Assembly (NCBI GenBank): GCA_937952305.1
Contig: CALFZO010000056.1
Location: 1-62,570 of the forward strand
From: an uncultured Anaerolineales bacterium
GTDB taxonomy: Bacteria > Chloroflexota > Anaerolineae > Anaerolineales > UBA6663
DNA length: 62,570 bases
Direction of reading: 5' to 3'
The position numbers and the translations under genes are program-made. Shown here piece after piece: positions 41,203-48,973 of this stretch. A model generated the notes under the pieces. It saw nothing but the letters and a program-made list of their open reading frames with translations, did not search any database and was not told where the DNA came from. Each line of letters begins with the position of its first letter. Position 1 is the first letter of the stretch.

Positions 41203-42047
41203 CGTTGAAAAACCGCCGCGGCATAGCCCACCACCTGTTCATAGTCACCGCTGATATCGCCGGACGTGGCCTGGCGCAGCACCTGGGCGGTGGTGGCGCC
41301 CAGGGCCTGGCCGGCCCACAACGCGGCCGCCAGCGCCCCGGCCCCGCAGGCGAAACCGCGGCCGGCCGCCTGCACGGCCAGCACCTTCTCCGGGTCACAC
41401 GCCCGCACCGCCTCCAGCATCGCGCCATCCATCTGCAGGGCCACTGGCTGGGGGTAGTAGTGCGAGAGATCGGAGCTGGCCACCACCAGGACGCGCCGGC
41501 CGAGCAGCACCTCCGCCAGGGCCTGGCCCAGCGCGCGCGCCACGCGTTCAGACTGGTCGCGCAGCATGAGCGGCAGCAACTGGAAGCCGGGCGCCAGGAC
41601 GCGCTGCAGGAAGGGCAGTTCGATCTCGACCGCGTGCTCGCGGTCATGGCGCAGCGCCGCCAGCACCTCCTCCGGCGGCCGGCCGAGTGCCTCCGCCAGC
41701 TTGGCCCGCAGCGGCGCCAGCGCCGCCTGGTCCACGGGCACCACCCCGAGCGGCGTTGCGTAGGCGGCGTGGGCGCTGGTCAGCACCGGCGCATCGGCGT
41801 GGAAGTGGCTCGGGCTCACCACGGCCACCACGTCCACCGCCAGGCCGCGCACCAACTCATACGCGTAAGCCGCCACCGGGCCAGAGTACAGGAGGCCGGC
41901 GTGCGGCGCCAGCAAGCCCACGATCCGGGCCGCCGGCGCGCGCAGCGGCGGCTCGGCCGCCTGGAGGAAACCGTCTACCATGCGCGTCAGGGCGCCGGGG
42001 TCATCCGGGTACCAACGTCCGGCAATCGGCGAAGGGCGAATGTCCAT
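41199..42047 (-). CDS. amrB: MEMO-like / AmmeMemoRadiSam system protein B
   Basis: A 282-aa protein of the MEMO/AmrB family. IAGRWYPDDPGALTRMVDGF (residues 7-26), LLAPHAGLLYSGPVAA and SPSHF carry conserved metal-binding His; VVASSDLSHYYPQ and a final GDYEQVVGYAAAVF complete the signature. Family members share the dioxygenase-like LigB fold; the partner radical SAM protein and AMMECR1 protein are not in this window. The start at 42047 matches the family N-terminus. Confidence 0.9.
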   Translation of the reverse strand: MDIRPSPIAGRWYPDDPGALTRMVDGFLQAAEPPLRAPAARIVGLLAPHAGLLYSGPVAAYAYELVRGLAVDVVAVVSPSHFHADAPVLTSAHAAYATPLGVVPVDQAALAPLRAKLAEALGRPPEEVLAALRHDREHAVEIELPFLQRVLAPGFQLLPLMLRDQSERVARALGQALAEVLLGRRVLVVASSDLSHYYPQPVALQMDGAMLEAVRACDPEKVLAVQAAGRGFACGAGALAAALWAGQALGATTAQVLRQATSGDISGDYEQVVGYAAAVFQR

Positions 42048-42135
42048 CTGAGCCTGCGCGGCACCGGGCGCCCCCAGGACGGGCGCATGGCCCGCCCTGC
42101 CACCCGCGTGTGGCCCGCCTGGTCCGGCTACTAGG

Positions 42136-42164
42136 ATTCTAGGACGAGGGAGGGGCGCGGTCAA
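42136..42164 (-). promoter_or_regulatory. Promoter of the MEMO/CNNM pair
   Basis: TTGACC (42159-42164), 17 bp, TAGAAT (42136-42141) on the minus strand. The leader of about 80 nt is one of the longer ones in the window. Confidence 0.65.
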
Positions 42165-42186
42165 CAACCCGCCGGCGGACGCACGG

Positions 42187-42975
42187 TTACGACTGGAGCA
42201 CGATCGCGCCGCCGATCAGGCCGCCCAGGGCCGCCAGCAGGAACAAAACGAGGCCGAGGCGGGCGCCGTCCGGCGGCTGCTGGTCCACCAGGTCATAGGC
42301 CAGGCCGCCGGCCGGGGTCACAAACGGGGCCGGGCTCAGGCGCCAGAGCGGGCCGACGACCCAGGCCATAGCCAGACCACCGGCCAGGCCGCCCAGGTGC
42401 GCCCAGTTGTCGATGCGCATCCCGCCCTGAAAACCGATGACCAGGTTGACGGCCGCGATGAGGAGGATATTCTGCAGGCCGGCCCGCGCGCGCTCGCCCA
42501 GCAGCGCCCGGTTGCGGTAGAGCAGCACCGCCTCGGCGCCGATCAGGCCGAAGATGGCGCCGGAGGCGCCCACCGACGGCGCCGGGCTGAGCCACAGGCT
42601 GGCCGTGGTGCCCGCCACACCGGCGAAGAAAAACACCAGCGTGAAGCGGGCCGCGCCGTAGAAACGTTCCACCTCGCGCCCCAGGCTGTAGAGCGCGTAC
42701 GCGTTAAAGAAGAAGTGCAACAGGCTGCCGTGGACAAAGACGGGCGTGATCAGGCGCCACCACTCACCAGCCACGATCAACTCGTTGACCTTGGCGCCGA
42801 AGATCAGCAGCGGGTCCACATCGCCCGGGAACGGCGCCAGGAGCAACTGGCCCAGGAAAACCAGGCCGATGGCCCCGAGCAGGACGTAGGTGGCGCGCAC
42901 CGGCTCGCGGGGCAGACGCACCAGGGCGGTCCGCGGCGCGGCGGCGGGCTCGCCGCCGGGCGGGCCGGCGCTCAC
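42187..42975 (-). CDS. Rhomboid intramembrane serine protease
   Basis: A 262-aa protease that cuts within membrane helices. Six helices; the first loop holds EWWRLITPVFVHGSLLHFFFNAYALY (family motif WRLxTxxFxH), the nucleophile is Ser in GASGAIFG (about 130) and the His partner is in WAHLGGLAGG. GTG start overlapping the gmk stop by 4 bp. Confidence 0.92.
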   Translation of the reverse strand: MSAGPPGGEPAAAPRTALVRLPREPVRATYVLLGAIGLVFLGQLLLAPFPGDVDPLLIFGAKVNELIVAGEWWRLITPVFVHGSLLHFFFNAYALYSLGREVERFYGAARFTLVFFFAGVAGTTASLWLSPAPSVGASGAIFGLIGAEAVLLYRNRALLGERARAGLQNILLIAAVNLVIGFQGGMRIDNWAHLGGLAGGLAMAWVVGPLWRLSPAPFVTPAGGLAYDLVDQQPPDGARLGLVLFLLAALGGLIGGAIVLQS

Positions 42976-43595
42976 AACGTCACCTGGCGGGGATGGACGC
43001 GGCTGTGCTCGGCCTCGATGATCGCGATGATCTGATCCACCGTCGCCTCCAGAGACATGTCCCGGTTGACGACGCAGTAATCGAATTCGCGCATCCGCTC
43101 CAGCTCCTTGCGGGCGGTGGCGATGCGCAGCTTGAGCCCCTCCGGGGTCTCGGTCTTGCGCTCGCGCAGGCGGTTCACCAACTCATCCTCGGAGCTGGGC
43201 GCCAGGAAGATCAGAACTGCATCCGGGCTGAGCGTGCGGACCGTGGCCGCGCCCTGCACGTCCAGGCGCATGACCACGTCCTTGCCGGTTGCCAGCGCGT
43301 CGCGCACCTGCTGCTTGGGGATGCCCTTGTAGTCGTTGTACACGCGCGCCCACTCCAACAACTCGTTCTGGTCGATCATCTCGGCGAACTCGTCGTTGGA
43401 AATGAAAAAGTAATCGCGCCCGTGCACCTCGCCCGCCCGCGCCGCCCGGGTGGTGGCGGTCACCACGAAGTGGAACGGCATCCGCCGCTCTTTCATGCGT
43501 TGCAGCACCGTGTCTTTGCCGACGCCGGACGGGCCGGAGATTACCACCAGCAAAGGCTGGCGCCGCGGGAGATCGGACCACCAATCGTCTGCCAA
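42972..43595 (-). CDS. gmk: Guanylate kinase
   Basis: Phosphorylates GMP to GDP. The 207-aa enzyme has the P-loop ISGPSGVGKDT (about 19-29; Asp replaces the usual Ser), the GMP-binding TRAARAGEVHGRDYFF, LLEWARVYNDYKG, and the lid region RLRERKTETPEGLKLR. TTG start preceded by AAGGAT. It is divergent from the zinc-ribbon gene at 43655 and upstream of rhomboid in a two-gene unit. Confidence 0.95.
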   Translation of the reverse strand: MADDWWSDLPRRQPLLVVISGPSGVGKDTVLQRMKERRMPFHFVVTATTRAARAGEVHGRDYFFISNDEFAEMIDQNELLEWARVYNDYKGIPKQQVRDALATGKDVVMRLDVQGAATVRTLSPDAVLIFLAPSSEDELVNRLRERKTETPEGLKLRIATARKELERMREFDYCVVNRDMSLEATVDQIIAIIEAEHSRVHPRQVTL

Positions 43596-43607
43596 AACGT
43601 CAAATCC

Positions 43608-43636
43608 TTGAGCCAGGCCGTGGCGGTTATTATAAT
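43608..43636 (+). promoter_or_regulatory. Promoter of the FmdB-like gene
   Basis: TTGAGC (43608-43613), 17 bp, TATAAT (43631-43636), 18 bp before the ATG. TATTATAATA is partly symmetric and may also serve the divergent gmk unit. Confidence 0.75.
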
Positions 43637-43654
43637 AGACGCGGGAGTGAGCTT

Positions 43655-44056
43655 ATGCCGACGTATGACTATTTCTGCGCCGCCTGCCAGAAGCGGGTTT
43701 CCATCTATCAGTCTTACCAGGACTACGGCGTGAAGCCGCCGGTCTGCCCGGAGTGCCGCGGCCGCCAGCTCAAGCGCCTGATCAACCGCGTGCGCGTGTT
43801 GAAGAGCGAGGATCAGCGGCTGGACAGCCTGGCTGACCCGGATTTCTTGAGCGGGGCCGATGAGAACGACCCGCGCTCATTGGGCCGCGCTATGCGCAAG
43901 ATGGGTGAGCAGATTGGCGAAGACGTACCCCCCGAGTTCAACGAGATCACGCGCCGGCTGGAATCCGGCGAGTCCCCGGAGGCGATCGAAAAAGACATGC
44001 CGGACCTGGCTGGCGGCGGCGACAGCGACCCGGGCGGGGCCGGCGACGACGATTGA
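43655..44056 (+). CDS. FmdB-family zinc-ribbon protein
   Basis: A 133-aa protein. The N-terminus MPTYDYFCAACQKRVSIYQS and the second CPEC (residues about 31-34) form the FmdB zinc ribbon, a putative regulatory domain whose true role is unknown. The rest is acidic and probably flexible, ending in a Gly/Asp-rich tail (GGGDSDPGGAGDDD). Its own promoter lies just upstream. Convergent with the tautomerase-like gene (13 bp between stops). Confidence 0.87.
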   Translation: MPTYDYFCAACQKRVSIYQSYQDYGVKPPVCPECRGRQLKRLINRVRVLKSEDQRLDSLADPDFLSGADENDPRSLGRAMRKMGEQIGEDVPPEFNEITRRLESGESPEAIEKDMPDLAGGGDSDPGGAGDDD

Positions 44057-44069
44057 CCGCCGGCGCGGG

Positions 44070-44435
44070 TCAGACCAGGTGCCCGCCGAAGGCGGCGCGC
44101 CCGGCCCCTTCCGGCGCATAGCTGACGTGGACGTGTTCGGCGGGCCGGCTGCACGCCCGCGCCACCGCCTCGGTCAGCTGCCGCAGCTCCACGGCCCGGC
44201 GCTCCGGGTCCGGCCAGCGCGCCCGCAGGACACTGACGAAGACGGGTCGGACGCCGCTGTCCGGCCCGCCGCCGTTCTCGGCATAGCCGCTGGCGGCCAG
44301 CGGCCGGAGCTTCACCCAGGTCTCGCCTGGCCCGGAGCCGAAGACGGCGGCGGCGTGGTCCGCCAGCGCGGCGGCCAGGCCCGGCGGCAGCGCCTCCTCC
44401 GGCGCCAACACCACCTCAACGTCCAGGATCGGCAT
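44070..44435 (-). CDS. Tautomerase-superfamily-like protein
   Basis: A 121-aa protein that begins MPILDVEVVL, giving an N-terminal Pro after Met removal, the catalytic residue of 4-oxalocrotonate tautomerases. The pattern of strand, helix (PPGLAAALADHAAAVFG), strand, helix (RRAVELRQLTEAVARAC), strand (HVHVSYAPEG) matches two fused beta-alpha-beta units as in longer tautomerases or MIF-like proteins. Substrate unknown. Overlaps the end of tmk by 20 bp, so translationally coupled. Confidence 0.65.
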   Translation of the reverse strand: MPILDVEVVLAPEEALPPGLAAALADHAAAVFGSGPGETWVKLRPLAASGYAENGGGPDSGVRPVFVSVLRARWPDPERRAVELRQLTEAVARACSRPAEHVHVSYAPEGAGRAAFGGHLV

Positions 44436-45069
44436 GGGGCTCCGCGGGCGGGGTCAGCCTGAGGCGCGCCGCCACGCTCCGCCACACCTCCGCCTGGAGC
44501 GCCGCCACCGGCTGCGCGGCGTCCAGCACCACCCAGCGCTCCGGCTCAGCCTCGGCCAAGGCCCGGTAGCCGGCCCGCACACGCTCATGAAACGCCAGCG
44601 AATACGCGTCCAACCGGTTCCATTCGGCCTGATTCGTCTGGCGCCGGCGCAGCCCCAGCTCGGGGTCGAGGTCGAACAGCAGGCTCAGGTCGGGCCGCAG
44701 GCCGCTGGTGGCGAAGAGCGTCAGGGCGCGCAGCGCGGCCAGGTCCAGGCCGTGGCCGTAGCCCTGATACGCCAGCGTGCTGTCGGCGTAGCGGTCGCTG
44801 AGCACCAGGCCGCCCGTCGCCAGGTGCGGCCGGATCACCTGGCCCACCAGCTGGGCGCGCGCCGCCGAATAGAGCAGGACCTCGGCGCGCGGCTGCATGG
44901 CTTCGTTCTTGAGATCGTGCAGGACGGTGCGGATCTGCTCCCCGATGGCGGTGCCGCCGGGCTCGCGGGTCAACAAGACCTCGGCGCCGGCGGCCCGCAG
45001 GCGTTCAGCCAGGAACTTGATCTGCGTGGACTTGCCGGACCCGTCCGGGCCTTCAAAAGTGATGAACAT
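44416..45069 (-). CDS. tmk: Thymidylate kinase
   Basis: Makes dTDP from dTMP. The 217-aa protein has the P-loop FEGPDGSGKSTQ (about 5-16), the dTMP-binding DRYADSTLAYQGYG, TREPGGT, and LRRRQTNQAEWNRLD in the lid. ATG 45069 is chosen by homology; an in-frame TTG at 45099 overlaps the stop of the upstream gene but would add a repeat-like segment. Supplies dTTP also for rfbA-type dTDP-sugars. Confidence 0.95.
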   Translation of the reverse strand: MFITFEGPDGSGKSTQIKFLAERLRAAGAEVLLTREPGGTAIGEQIRTVLHDLKNEAMQPRAEVLLYSAARAQLVGQVIRPHLATGGLVLSDRYADSTLAYQGYGHGLDLAALRALTLFATSGLRPDLSLLFDLDPELGLRRRQTNQAEWNRLDAYSLAFHERVRAGYRALAEAEPERWVVLDAAQPVAALQAEVWRSVAARLRLTPPAEPHADPGR

Positions 45070-45095
45070 GGGGGACGAAGGACGGAGGTCGTCAG

Positions 45096-46706
45096 TCAAT
45101 CCCTAAAGATCCGCACCCAGCGGCGCGGCTCCTTGCCGTAGGAATGCGAGACCAGGTTGGCCTTGCGCGCCAGCTCGTGCTGCATGCGGCGCACGTAGGC
45201 GGAGGCCGGCGGCAGGTCAGCTGACGGCTCCCCGCGCATCACGGCCTCGATCGCCTGGCGCGTCTCGGTCATGGCCACGTCCAGCTCGCTCTCGGCGTCC
45301 GTGGGCAGAGTGCGCAGGTTGAACAGGTCCGAGAGGAAGTTCTCGATCTGGGTGGAGGTGTTGGCGCGCAGGACGTAGATGGGCAGGCCGCGCTCCTCGG
45401 CGTCCTCGATCGGGCGCTGGCGCTGGCGGTAGTAGGTTTTGAGCGTGACCATGGCCTGGGCCTTGTCCACGTCGTCCACCAGCAGCGCCGGGACGCGCAG
45501 ATGGCGCGCCGCCTGCTCCAGGCGGTTGCGCGCGATGCCGTAGGCGTAGATGCGCATGGCCTCCAGCACGGAGCCGTTGCCGCGCTCGGCCGGGACCGGT
45601 TCGCCGTCCGTCTCCGGGGCGCGCCGCGGCGGGCGGCCGTTCCCGTCGCGCGGGGCGGCCTCGCGGCCGGTGCGCGTCCGGCCGGACAGCGCCGCCGGCG
45701 TCGCCCATTCGGTCGGGGTCTCGACCTTGATCTGGCCGGCCTCGTCACGATAGCGCAGCTCCGGCGGCCGGGCGCGTCCGCGCAGCATCGTGTCGACGGC
45801 CACGCCCACGTCGTGGTGTACGGCCAGGCGCTCGCGGTCCTGGATCTCGATCAAGACATCGAAGGTCGGCGGGGCGCGCCGCTCCAGCACGGTCTTCTGC
45901 GTGCCGCGCCGGCGCGCCTCCTCGTCGGACAGCGTGACACTCTCGATGCCGCCGACCAGGTCGGCCAGCGTGGGGTTGAGCATCAGGTTGTCCAGCGTGT
46001 TGCCGTGGGCGGTGCCGATCAGCTGGACGCCGCGCTCGGCGATGGTGCGGGCGGCCTGGGCCTCCAGCTCGCGCCCGATCTCGTCGATGACGATGACTTC
46101 CGGGTTGTGGTTCTCCACCGCCTCGATCATGACCTCGTGCTGGAGCGAGGGCTGGGCCACCTGCATGCGGCGCGCGCGGCCGACGGCCGGGTGCGGCACG
46201 TCGCCGTCGCCGCCGATCTCGTTGGAGGTGTCGACGACGACCACGCGCTTCTGGTCGGCCAGGATGCGGGCCGCCTCGCGCAGCAGGGTGGTCTTGCCCA
46301 CGCCGGGCCGGCCGAGCATCAGGATGCTCTTGCCGCTCTCGACGATGTCTTGAATGATGTCGATGGTGCCGTAGACGGCGCGCCCGACGCGGCAGGTGAG
46401 GCCGACGATCTGGCCGCGCCGGTTGCGGATGCAGCTGATGCGGTGCAGCGTCCGCTCCATGCCGGCGCGGTTATCGGCGTCGAAGGCGCCGATGCGCGTG
46501 ACCACGTAGTCGATGTCGGCGCGCGTGATCTCGTCCGGCGCCAGCACCACTTCGCCGTCGATATAGCGCGCCGTGGGCACGCGGCCCAGGTCGAGGATGA
46601 TCTCCAGTAATTCGTCGGTGCGGTTGGCGGCGGCCAAGGCGCTGCCGACGTGCGGCGGAATGACCGCCATCATCGCGTGCAGGTCGTCAGTGATGCGTCG
46701 TTGCAT
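45096..46706 (-). CDS. SpoIIIAA/Ycf45-like AAA+ ATPase with nucleic-acid-binding C-terminus
   Basis: A 536-aa protein. After an N-terminal segment (DDLHAMMAVIPPHVGSALA) comes a secretion-ATPase-like core: Walker A MLGRPGVGKTTLLRE at about 128-142, DTSNEIGGDGDVPH, Walker B VIVIDEIGRELEAQAAR and IGTAHGNTLDNLM. This is the SpoIIIAA/Ycf45 family, usual in cyanobacteria, plastids and Chloroflexota. A charged, low-complexity linker (about 340-390) leads to a C-terminal region with ARHLRVPALLVDDVDKAQ and a final stretch (EAVMRGEPSADLPPA) like R3H or sporulation-type RNA-binding domains. Function unknown. Upstream of tmk. Confidence 0.87.
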   Translation of the reverse strand: MQRRITDDLHAMMAVIPPHVGSALAAANRTDELLEIILDLGRVPTARYIDGEVVLAPDEITRADIDYVVTRIGAFDADNRAGMERTLHRISCIRNRRGQIVGLTCRVGRAVYGTIDIIQDIVESGKSILMLGRPGVGKTTLLREAARILADQKRVVVVDTSNEIGGDGDVPHPAVGRARRMQVAQPSLQHEVMIEAVENHNPEVIVIDEIGRELEAQAARTIAERGVQLIGTAHGNTLDNLMLNPTLADLVGGIESVTLSDEEARRRGTQKTVLERRAPPTFDVLIEIQDRERLAVHHDVGVAVDTMLRGRARPPELRYRDEAGQIKVETPTEWATPAALSGRTRTGREAAPRDGNGRPPRRAPETDGEPVPAERGNGSVLEAMRIYAYGIARNRLEQAARHLRVPALLVDDVDKAQAMVTLKTYYRQRQRPIEDAEERGLPIYVLRANTSTQIENFLSDLFNLRTLPTDAESELDVAMTETRQAIEAVMRGEPSADLPPASAYVRRMQHELARKANLVSHSYGKEPRRWVRIFRD

Positions 46707-46782
46707 GAGTGTTACGCTGCCCGGCAGCCACGGCGTCGCCGCCGGCCGACTGCGGGGCACCTCGCGGGGTAAAGGGCACTGG

Positions 46783-46795
46783 GAGTCTCAGACTC
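46783..46795 (-). terminator. Short palindrome after the GNAT-like gene
   Basis: GAGTCT-C-AGACTC, a perfect 13-bp palindrome overlapping the stop codon at 46794. Without a T tract it is a weak terminator candidate. Confidence 0.3.
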
Positions 46796-47732
46796 AGTTC
46801 TTGTAAATCTCGATCCGCGCCCCGGCGATGGGCGTGGTGGTGGCGCTGCCATCGATGGCCGGGAGCGGCTTGAGCAGCGGCTCGGTGATGCGGACCGCCA
46901 GCCGCTTCACCATCACCGCCTGGGCGCCGACCCATTCGAATTGCGCGCTCTGCAGGACCTCCTGCAGCCAGTCTTGATAGCGGCGCACGCACACGAACAC
47001 CGGGCGCCCGGCCCGCTGGGTGGCCGCCAGCATGTGCAGCGCCGCGCCCACCATCGCGTCCGCCTGATCGTAAGCCTCCGGGTGCAGGTAGGGCTCCACC
47101 CAGATGCCGTGCGGCCCGCGCCGCACATCCAGGAACGCGATCAACTCGCCGGCGCGCTCGAACACGTAGCCGCGGCCGGGCCGGGGCGGCGGCTCCACCT
47201 GCTGCACCAGCCGCGGCACCAGGTTGGCATACAGCGTGCTGATGGCCAGGCTGTCCGCGCTGCCGGCCGCCCGCACCGCCAGCGCCGGCGCCGTGGGCGC
47301 GGCCTCGCCGGACAGACGCCAGACCGTCTGGCGGGCGTAGATCGCAAAGCCGGCCAGGCGCAGCGCCTCGAATTCGCCGCTCAGTTCGTCCACCTCGGCG
47401 ATCAGGTTGTGGCCGCCGCGCTCGCCGGCCTCCACCGCCAGCCGCTCCACCAGCGGCAGCCAGGCCGGGTTGTCCTCGGACCACCGCGGCGCCACGAACA
47501 GGGCGCGCGCCAGCTCCTCGCCCGCCCGGTGGCGCAGCTGGCCGAACGCCGTCCGGCCGTCGCCGCGCCAGATCAGCGTGGGCGCGCCGGCGCCGGGCAT
47601 CAGGTAGGCCAGGAGCGCGTTCTGCAGCGGCTGGTTTTCCCTGGTCAGACGCGTGATCGAGTCTAGGCAGGTCCCCTGATCGCTCAGCTGGTTTACCAGG
47701 CTGACATCGCGCCAATCAAAGGGGCGGATCAT
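46794..47732 (-). CDS. GNAT-fold hypothetical protein
   Basis: A 312-aa protein that looks like two degenerate GNAT acetyltransferase units. MIRPFDWRDVSLVNQLSDQG opens the first; NLIAEVDELSGEFEALRLAGFAIYARQTVW (in part) has the end-of-GNAT pattern; a second unit follows from about residue 150 with GELIAFLDVRRGPHGIWVEP and PVFVCVRRYQDWLQEVLQSA. No clear acetyl-CoA R/Q-x-x-G-x-G/A loop is visible, so activity is uncertain. Overlaps the stop of the next gene upstream by 4 bp. Confidence 0.6.
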   Translation of the reverse strand: MIRPFDWRDVSLVNQLSDQGTCLDSITRLTRENQPLQNALLAYLMPGAGAPTLIWRGDGRTAFGQLRHRAGEELARALFVAPRWSEDNPAWLPLVERLAVEAGERGGHNLIAEVDELSGEFEALRLAGFAIYARQTVWRLSGEAAPTAPALAVRAAGSADSLAISTLYANLVPRLVQQVEPPPRPGRGYVFERAGELIAFLDVRRGPHGIWVEPYLHPEAYDQADAMVGAALHMLAATQRAGRPVFVCVRRYQDWLQEVLQSAQFEWVGAQAVMVKRLAVRITEPLLKPLPAIDGSATTTPIAGARIEIYKN

Positions 47733-48349
47733 CGGTCGCGGCGGTTGAGCTCGGAGGGCAGCGCGGTCTTGGAAGCGCGTTCGAACAGAGCCTTAAGCGC
47801 CGCCTGGAAGCGCTCCACTTCCCGGATCGTGCCGCGGCGCGTGCTGGGCTCGCCGGGGTTGTCGCTGGTGAGCATCCCCTTGGTGCGGAAGTACTCGCGG
47901 TACAGCTCAGCCAGGACGTCCTTCTCCGGGCGGCCTTTTTCGCGGGCGATGACCTTGGCCCGCAGCGGCATGGCGTTGGCGGCCTCTTCCGGGATGACCT
48001 CCGGCCAGAAGGGGCTGTACTCGTCGACGTCGACCATGCTGTACAGCTCCACGACTTCGCCGCGCCGCACCCCCACGGCCATGCCGAACAGCGATTCGTA
48101 CCCGTCGGCGTTGCGGCGCCACCAGCGCACGGCCTCCGGATCGAGGAGCCATTCCCACTCGTAATCGCCAGGGTCGGCGCCGAAACGCCCGGCCAGGCTC
48201 AGGGCTTCGTAGGCGTTGATGTATTCCGACAAGCGTTGCCACAACCGCAGCGGCACCAGCATCACCAGCTGGGTTTCCGGCATCCGGTTCAACTCGGCGA
48301 ACCGGTAGTTCGGGTTTTCATTAACCAGGAACGGTTTGGCTTTGTTCAC
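47729..48349 (-). CDS. Conserved hypothetical protein
   Basis: A 206-aa soluble protein, no family recognised. LVMLVPLRLWQRLSEYINAYEAL and EWEWLLDPEAVRWWRRNADGYESLFGM (read in parts) are Trp-rich and helical; the C-terminus is basic (ALFERASKTALPSELNRRDR). GTG 48349 is chosen because a good promoter lies at 48415-48443, so the ATG at 48430 would be upstream of the transcript start; ATG 48283 is a further option. Operon with the GNAT-like gene (4-bp overlap). Confidence 0.6.
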   Translation of the reverse strand: MNKAKPFLVNENPNYRFAELNRMPETQLVMLVPLRLWQRLSEYINAYEALSLAGRFGADPGDYEWEWLLDPEAVRWWRRNADGYESLFGMAVGVRRGEVVELYSMVDVDEYSPFWPEVIPEEAANAMPLRAKVIAREKGRPEKDVLAELYREYFRTKGMLTSDNPGEPSTRRGTIREVERFQAALKALFERASKTALPSELNRRDR

Positions 48350-48414
48350 GACGCGTCTCGATGCAAAGGCAGCCGGTCCCCACGAGATTACGATAAAGAC
48401 GGTTCGCTGTGAGG

Positions 48415-48443
48415 ATTTTACCACGCGCATATAGGCCGGGCAA
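48415..48443 (-). promoter_or_regulatory. Promoter of the GNAT-like operon
   Basis: TTGCCC (48438-48443), 17 bp, TAAAAT (48415-48420) on the minus strand, divergent from the GntR promoter 50 bp away. Confidence 0.6.
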
Positions 48444-48494
48444 TTCGCCGGCGGTCAACGCCGTTAAGCCAGAGTTTCGTCAGCCGTTTGTCAC

Positions 48495-48522
48495 TTGACC
48501 TTGGCGGATTTGCCAATACAAT
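48495..48522 (+). promoter_or_regulatory. Promoter of the GntR-SPFH unit
   Basis: TTGACC (48495-48500), 16 bp, TACAAT (48517-48522). The -10 overlaps the first copy of a 14-bp direct repeat. Confidence 0.75.
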
Positions 48523-48548
48523 TAGTTCAATGAGACAATTAGTTCAAT
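48518..48548 (+). promoter_or_regulatory. Direct-repeat operator for the GntR regulator
   Basis: ACAATTAGTTCAAT occurs twice (48518-48531 and 48535-48548), separated by GAG, spanning the -10 and transcription start. Period 17. It is a likely binding site for the GntR protein encoded immediately downstream (inference). Confidence 0.7.
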
Positions 48549-48563
48549 CCAGGTAGGCGCAGC

Positions 48564-48962
48564 ATGGTGATCAAGCTCGATTTCCGGAGCCGTGACCCGA
48601 TCTACGTGCAGATCGTCGACCAGGTCAAGACAGCGATCGCCGCCGGCGGACTCCGGCCGGGTGATCAACTCCCGACCGTGCGGCAAATGGCCACCGACCT
48701 ACGCGTGAACTTCAACACGGTTGCGCGTGCCTACCGGCTTCTCGACGAGGAAGGCGTGATCTCCACTCAACAAGGACGCGGCACGTACATTCTGGAACAA
48801 CCCATCCCCAACGAGCAACGCAAGCTGCGCCGGCAGCGCTTGAATGATTTGATCGAGGCCTTCCTGTCCGAGGCGCAGCGGCTGGGCTATGACCTCGACG
48901 AAGTGGAACAGGGCGTGGCGGACAACGCGCAGGCCCGCCGAGCGGCGATGGCCGCCCAGTAA
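48564..48962 (+). CDS. GntR-family regulator, YtrA subfamily
   Basis: A 132-aa regulator. It starts DFRSRDPIYVQIVDQVKTAI, then the winged helix GDQLPTVRQMATDLRVNFNTVARAYRLLDEEGVI (about 33-66, read in parts) and QQGRGTYIL. The C-terminal 50 residues are a short helical dimer region with no effector domain, as in YtrA-type regulators, which typically control ABC transporter operons. Such a transporter lies 2.5 kb downstream. Autoregulation through the direct repeat is likely. Confidence 0.92.
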   Translation: MVIKLDFRSRDPIYVQIVDQVKTAIAAGGLRPGDQLPTVRQMATDLRVNFNTVARAYRLLDEEGVISTQQGRGTYILEQPIPNEQRKLRRQRLNDLIEAFLSEAQRLGYDLDEVEQGVADNAQARRAAMAAQ

Positions 48963-48973
48963 AGGAGACGACC

